Shown here piece by piece: positions 60,676 to 64,000 of a stretch of 64,000 nt of DNA (positions within the stretch are counted from its first letter, which is position 1; each line of letters begins with the position of its first letter). A program made the translations under genes and the position numbers. Source of the DNA: Phycisphaerae bacterium (GTDB lineage: Bacteria; Planctomycetota; Phycisphaerae; Phycisphaerales; UBA1924); the NCBI GenBank assembly GCA_016793805.1, contig JAEUIZ010000056.1, positions 124,001-188,000 of the forward strand, in the 5' to 3' direction. The notes beneath the pieces are model-generated. The model was not told the origin of the DNA, made no database searches, and was given only the letters and a program-made list of their open reading frames with translations.

Positions 60676-61731
60676 CTATCGCCCGCGGCGTTCGCCCTGG
60701 CTTTCGAGGCGGTCGGCGAGTTTGTCGAGTTGGTTGCCGAGGCGCTCGAGTTGCTTGGAGAGGTCGCCCAGCCGCTTCTCGATGTTGGCGAGTTTCTTGT
60801 CCATGTCCTGATTCTGGGCCTGGAAGTACATGGGCTGCCCGCGGTCGGGCGTGACCCAGAAGGTCGCGTCGGGCGTGCTTCGCCAGCCTTGCGTGGCCTG
60901 CCCGCCCTGGCGCAGCCGCAGTTGCTTCATCGCCTCCTGCAACTGCTTCTCGGCCTGCAACAGCGGCTCGTTCTGCGCGGCCTGCGGCTCTTCGTCCTTG
61001 TCCTCGGGTTGCATCTGGAGTTTGGACGAGTCGAAGGCGGCGAGTTCGGCCTGGATCGTCTTCTCGATCCCGCGGCGGAGGACGGTGAGTTCGACGGTGT
61101 CGCCCGGTTCCTTCTCGTTCAGCGAGGCACGGAGCGAGTCGGGCGTGACGGGGCGCTTCCCGTCGACGGCGACGATGAGGTCCTTGACCTTGAGCCCGGC
61201 CTTGGCCGCGGGCAGGCCCTCGATCACTCGATCGACCTGCACGCAGGAGCCGGCGTCGAGCCCGAGGTGCTCGAGGAGCGCCTCGCTGGGCTCGGACATG
61301 TTGATCCCGATCATCACCTTGGCCGGAGGCGTCGGGGGCGCGGGCGGCTCGGGCGCGACGGCCCCGCCGGCGCCGAACATCGTGGCGGTGCGCCCGCCCG
61401 GGCCGATGACGACGGCACCGCCCTGCTGCTGCGGCATCGAGAATGACCGCTCCACATTCCCGCTCTTGTCGAGGATCTCGATGGCGTCGCCGCTGCGACG
61501 GATGCGGTCGGCGGGGATCGCGTTCCCGTTCTTCTTGGCCGTGATCTTGTCACTCTTGATGGTGATCTCGAAGGTGTCGTCGCCGTCGGCGGAGCGCATG
61601 ATGACGGTGGACGACCCGCCGGAGGCCGAGGCAGCGAGCGGCTTGTCGAAGGCCCCGCTCTGGGCCCAGGTGGTGCCGGCCGAGGCGAGCAGCAGCGCGA
61701 CGCCGAGCCGGATGGTGCGAGTGGTGTTCAT
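60676..61731 (-). CDS. exported PDZ-domain protein with coiled-coil tail
   Basis: A 351-residue exported protein (signal MNTTRTIRLGVALLLASAGT). A first beta domain of about 100 residues is followed by a PDZ domain. Its PDZ motif is AKVMIGINMSEPSEALLEHL, with VDRVIEGLPAAKAGLKVKDL as the carboxylate-binding fold and GDTVELTVLRRG as the end. No protease motif accompanies it. The last 60 residues are a heptad coiled coil (KKLANIEKRLGDLSKQLERL). It resembles DegP-type stress proteins stripped of the protease, probably a periplasmic scaffold or chaperone. Last gene of the sigma-factor run, and therefore a probable target of that sigma factor. Confidence 0.83.
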   Translation of the reverse strand: MNTTRTIRLGVALLLASAGTTWAQSGAFDKPLAASASGGSSTVIMRSADGDDTFEITIKSDKITAKKNGNAIPADRIRRSGDAIEILDKSGNVERSFSMPQQQGGAVVIGPGGRTATMFGAGGAVAPEPPAPPTPPAKVMIGINMSEPSEALLEHLGLDAGSCVQVDRVIEGLPAAKAGLKVKDLIVAVDGKRPVTPDSLRASLNEKEPGDTVELTVLRRGIEKTIQAELAAFDSSKLQMQPEDKDEEPQAAQNEPLLQAEKQLQEAMKQLRLRQGGQATQGWRSTPDATFWVTPDRGQPMYFQAQNQDMDKKLANIEKRLGDLSKQLERLGNQLDKLADRLESQGERRGR

Positions 61732-61771
61732 GGTGTTCTCCAGTGGTTCCTGACCAGTTCCCCCGCGGCGA

Positions 61772-62764
61772 TTAGAGCACGCCGCCACGCATGGATGTCT
61801 TGCGAGGCTCGATGACGGGCGCGATGCGCACACCCTGGACGGGCGTGGCGTCGAGTGGCTGGCCCACGACCGGGATCTCGCCCAGGGGCAGGCCGCGGAC
61901 CTCGAAGGTTTCGAGTGGGAACCCCGGAACGGCCTCGCTGCGCGGGCCGCGCTTGGGCGAGCCCAACTCGCGCTCGGTCACCGTGCCATCGGGCCCGACG
62001 ATGATGATCTTGCCCTGGACCTTGACGTCGCCGCCGTGCGTGCCATGACCGAGCCGGGCGAGGTGCTCGTGGAGTTGGCCGCGGTTCTGGCCCTCGGACC
62101 TGCGGAGGATGCGGACCTCGCCCTTGTTGCCGTCACCGGAGTCGAAGCGGAAGACCTTGGGTTGGGCGGGGGCGGCGCGCCCCGCGTGCTCGAACGGGCG
62201 CCCGCAGGCCTCGCAGCAGGCGCCCTTGGCTGGCGCGGCGGGCTTGCCACCGAGGGCGAAACCGCGGACCTCGCCGCCGGGGAGGCCGCGGAGCGTGATC
62301 GCCTTGCCGCCGCCGCGGGCGTTGCCGAGGGCGCGGAGTTGGATGGTGCCGTCGTGGCCTCGGGAGGCGCGGAAGGTCATGGTCTTGCCGTCGCCACCGG
62401 GCATACCAAAGACGTGGATCTCGTGCTGGCCGCGCGGGGCGGTGGCGCCGTCCGCGCCGTCATCGCCGTCGTCGCAGTCCTCCCCGTCGCAATCCTGGGC
62501 GAGTTGCCCCTCGATCTTGCGGACGATGATGCGCTTCTGGCTCGTGGCGTCGTCGCCGCTGACCCAGACCCTGGGCTGGCCGTCGCGGACCTCGACGCGG
62601 ACCTGTCGCTCGCCGGACTTGGCCGCGGCCATGGGGCCGACCTTGCGGACGACGACGCGCTTCGGGCCGTCGGCGTCGTCGGTGGAGAAGAACGCCTGCG
62701 CGGAGGCGGAGCCCTCGAGGGCGAGGATCGTCGCGGCGCCGATCAACAAACGAGAGGTGCTCAT
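61772..62764 (-). CDS. exported protein of unknown function in sigma-factor operon
   Basis: A 330-residue exported protein (signal MSTSRLLIGAATILALEGSA, cleaved near SAQA). Family not recognised. Two similar strands, RVVVRKVGPMAAAKSGERQV and RIIVRKIEGQLAQDCDGEDC, suggest an internal repeat. An acidic patch (DCDGEDCDDGDDGAD), a glycine-rich middle and a CCEACGRPFEH segment with three close cysteines follow; the cysteines could bind metal. The second half (KIIIVGPDGTVTERELGSPK) looks like an extended beta domain. Between the anti-sigma gene and the PDZ gene, with about 30-40-base gaps on each side. Confidence 0.75.
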   Translation of the reverse strand: MSTSRLLIGAATILALEGSASAQAFFSTDDADGPKRVVVRKVGPMAAAKSGERQVRVEVRDGQPRVWVSGDDATSQKRIIVRKIEGQLAQDCDGEDCDDGDDGADGATAPRGQHEIHVFGMPGGDGKTMTFRASRGHDGTIQLRALGNARGGGKAITLRGLPGGEVRGFALGGKPAAPAKGACCEACGRPFEHAGRAAPAQPKVFRFDSGDGNKGEVRILRRSEGQNRGQLHEHLARLGHGTHGGDVKVQGKIIIVGPDGTVTERELGSPKRGPRSEAVPGFPLETFEVRGLPLGEIPVVGQPLDATPVQGVRIAPVIEPRKTSMRGGVL

Positions 62765-62793
62765 TCCTGACCTTTCCTGGTGAGACTGTGTGG

Positions 62794-63426
62794 CTACATC
62801 TTGCCGAGGCCCGCGGGCGGGACGAGATCGACGGGGACGGGCACGGGGTTGCCGGCCTCGTCCTTGCCCCCGAACTGGTAGAGGTTGGGGACGACGACGC
62901 GCTCCATGATCTGGCGGATGTAGATGACCTCGTACCCGCGCGAGGCGCCGGCAGGCCGGGCCTCGAGCATGATGCGGGTCGGGACCTCGCCGACGACTCG
63001 GCCCTCGGCGCTGCCCTGGGTCAGATACTGGTTGAAGGCGTCGGCGGCCGAGAGCGGCATGATCCCGGCCTGGTTCCCGTGGTTGGTCGGGGTGGTCCCG
63101 GGCCGACCCGCGACGACCGCGAGCCCCACGGCCGCGGCGACGGCCCACCCGCCCCACGCGCCCACCAGCCGGAAGCGGTTCACGAGGCCCGTGGTCATCG
63201 CTTCTTCGACCGGGGCCTCGATGGAGTCGGCGATCGACTCGGCGCGGGCGACGATCGCGGCCATCTCGCCGTGCATCTCCTGGGCCTCGGCCAGGTCGCG
63301 CCAGATCGTGGTGTCACTGACGGCGAGGGTCTTGAGGCGTGCCCAGTCGGCGGGCGAGGCGACCCCGTCCACCACGCGGCTGATGAGCACCTCGATCGTC
63401 GGATCGGGCGTTGTGTGTTCGGTCAT
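62794..63426 (-). CDS. membrane anti-sigma factor
   Basis: A 210-residue protein. The N-terminal 80 residues (PTIEVLISRVVDGVASPADW...TTIWRDLAEAQEMHGEMAAI) form an anti-sigma-like helical domain without the zinc motif HxxxCxxC. One span (WGGWAVAAAVGLAVVAG) and an external domain with a VIYIRQIMERVVVPNLYQFG motif follow. Its ATG overlaps the sigma-factor stop by four bases, as expected for a sigma/anti-sigma pair needing equal amounts. A signal outside the membrane would be sensed through the 85-residue external part. No site-1 protease is nearby. Confidence 0.82.
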   Translation of the reverse strand: MTEHTTPDPTIEVLISRVVDGVASPADWARLKTLAVSDTTIWRDLAEAQEMHGEMAAIVARAESIADSIEAPVEEAMTTGLVNRFRLVGAWGGWAVAAAVGLAVVAGRPGTTPTNHGNQAGIMPLSAADAFNQYLTQGSAEGRVVGEVPTRIMLEARPAGASRGYEVIYIRQIMERVVVPNLYQFGGKDEAGNPVPVPVDLVPPAGLGKM

Positions 63427-64000
63427 GACCATCCCCCTCCGGCCTCGGCGCTGGCGAGTTCGCGGAGCATCCGCCGGCCGCGGGCGATCCGCGTCTCGAC
63501 GGTGGTCTCGGCGAGCCCCAGCAGCGTGCCGATCTCTCGGTACGACATCCCCTTGACGCACTTGAGGAGGAGCGGCTCGCGGTAGCCCTCGGGCAGCCGC
63601 GCCGCGAGCGCGGTGAGGCGCTCGCCGGACTCGATCCGCTCCACCTCGTCACTGACCGGCGGCCAGGTCGCGCCAGCCTCACCCTCGGACACGCCCTGGC
63701 CCCGGGACAACCGGAAGGGTCCCCGCTGCCGGCGCGAGGTCTGGCGTCCCGCGGCCCTGGCCGCGTTGATCGCCACCGTTCGCAGCCACGGCCCGAGCAC
63801 CGATGGGTCCCGAACTTTCGTGATGTTCTTCACCAGCGTCATCGCCACGTCCTGCAAGAGGTCCTCGAGATCCGCGTCCTTGGGCTTGTGGGCCAGAAGG
63901 ACGGCAGCGACCCATCGTCGGTTCTCCTGCCACACGGCGCGGAGAGCGTCCGCGTCTCCGCGCAAGGCCGCGGCCGCCGTGTGGGAACGGTCCTGCGTAT
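63423..64000 (-). CDS. ECF RNA polymerase sigma factor, N-terminus beyond right edge
   Basis: Extracytoplasmic-function sigma factor. Region 2: LEDLLQDVAMTLVKNI and WLRTVAINAARAAGRQTSRR. Region 4: ALAARLPEGYREPLLLKCVK and SYREIGTLLGLAETTVETRI (a helix-turn-helix for -35 recognition). The linker is basic (QTSRRQRGPFRLSRGQGVSE). The frame stays open to the edge (SHTAAAALRGDADALR), so the start lies outside; a TTG at 63965 is unlikely to be it. Translationally coupled to the anti-sigma gene. Target promoters cannot be read from the sequence. Confidence 0.92.
   Translation of the reverse strand, partial: TQDRSHTAAAALRGDADALRAVWQENRRWVAAVLLAHKPKDADLEDLLQDVAMTLVKNITKVRDPSVLGPWLRTVAINAARAAGRQTSRRQRGPFRLSRGQGVSEGEAGATWPPVSDEVERIESGERLTALAARLPEGYREPLLLKCVKGMSYREIGTLLGLAETTVETRIARGRRMLRELASAEAGGGWS

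Noticed and set aside
1-64000. Poor sequence quality as the sole cause of all frame breaks
   Set aside because: It cannot be excluded for single sites. However, more than fifty other genes, including ones with G10 and repeated G7-G8 runs, are uninterrupted, while breaks cluster in two exported-protein genes and one gene junction.

Overview
The window reads as the chromosome of a GC-rich planctomycete, most likely of class Phycisphaerae (inference, no phylogeny run). Four family hallmarks support this: two pseudopilins with the GFTLIELLVV processing motif, one of them with a C-terminal H-X9-DG signature; several exported proteins ending in the cysteine-rich dockerin-like repeat NDFxCFLNxF...GC; PEP-CTERM-like C-termini (VPAPG, hydrophobic stretch, RRRR); and a zinc-ribbon membrane protein of the CGYLLxG...CPECG type common in this phylum. 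I see no prophage, intact insertion sequence, CRISPR array, tRNA or rRNA gene.

Layout. 1-12200: housekeeping genes (cysS, partial at the left edge; a CNNM/CBS protein; ybeY; rpsA; a glycosyltransferase; xylA; pyrB; gmk) with an exported von Willebrand A protein and a small receiver-like protein. 12248-14578: two tandem RCC1-repeat exported proteins, the upstream one broken in frame. 14698-19409: HIT and CBS proteins, a 0.5 kb stretch with a dockerin remnant, two pseudopilin genes and an aminotransferase that lacks its own stop codon. 19430-24603: an exported ADP-ribosylglycohydrolase-like protein, a Ser/Thr kinase and an exported nuclease/phosphatase-fold protein. 24617-29844: a MacAB-TolC-like tripartite exporter operon. 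30057-32957: a cluster of exported proteins, one with a G10 tract that puts the signal peptide out of frame. 33084-39868: clpC, a TauE/SafE exporter, a Nif3-like protein, ispE and a ROK kinase. 39843-42423: an overlapping three-gene exported/lipoprotein operon. 42615-52721: thrS, a TlpA-like thioredoxin, a PEP-CTERM protein, a VTT membrane protein, clpS, a 2-hydroxyacid dehydrogenase, PCD, gluQ, DUF192 and a SpoIIE-type phosphatase. 52973-60448: a porin, an M32 carboxypeptidase, a glycosyltransferase with a flippase, a small lipoprotein and a dockerin-tagged vanadium haloperoxidase-like protein. 60676-64000: an ECF sigma / anti-sigma operon with two exported proteins.

Two themes run across the window. 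First, many genes have a -10-like hexamer ending only 5-8 bases before the start codon and no Shine-Dalgarno sequence, which points to leaderless mRNAs (cysS, the zinc-ribbon gene, xylA, pyrB, ispE, both pseudopilins, perhaps clpS and the aminotransferase). Second, two exported-protein genes carry a simple-sequence tract between a well-placed start codon and the hydrophobic core of the signal peptide: (CT)11 in the RCC1 gene and G10 in the gene at 31641-32957. Both tracts are out of frame here, and in both genes changing the tract by one repeat unit would restore a normal signal peptide. This is the arrangement expected of slipped-strand (phase-variable) switching. Each gene also carries a second frame break, so pseudogene decay or assembly indels must be excluded with raw reads.
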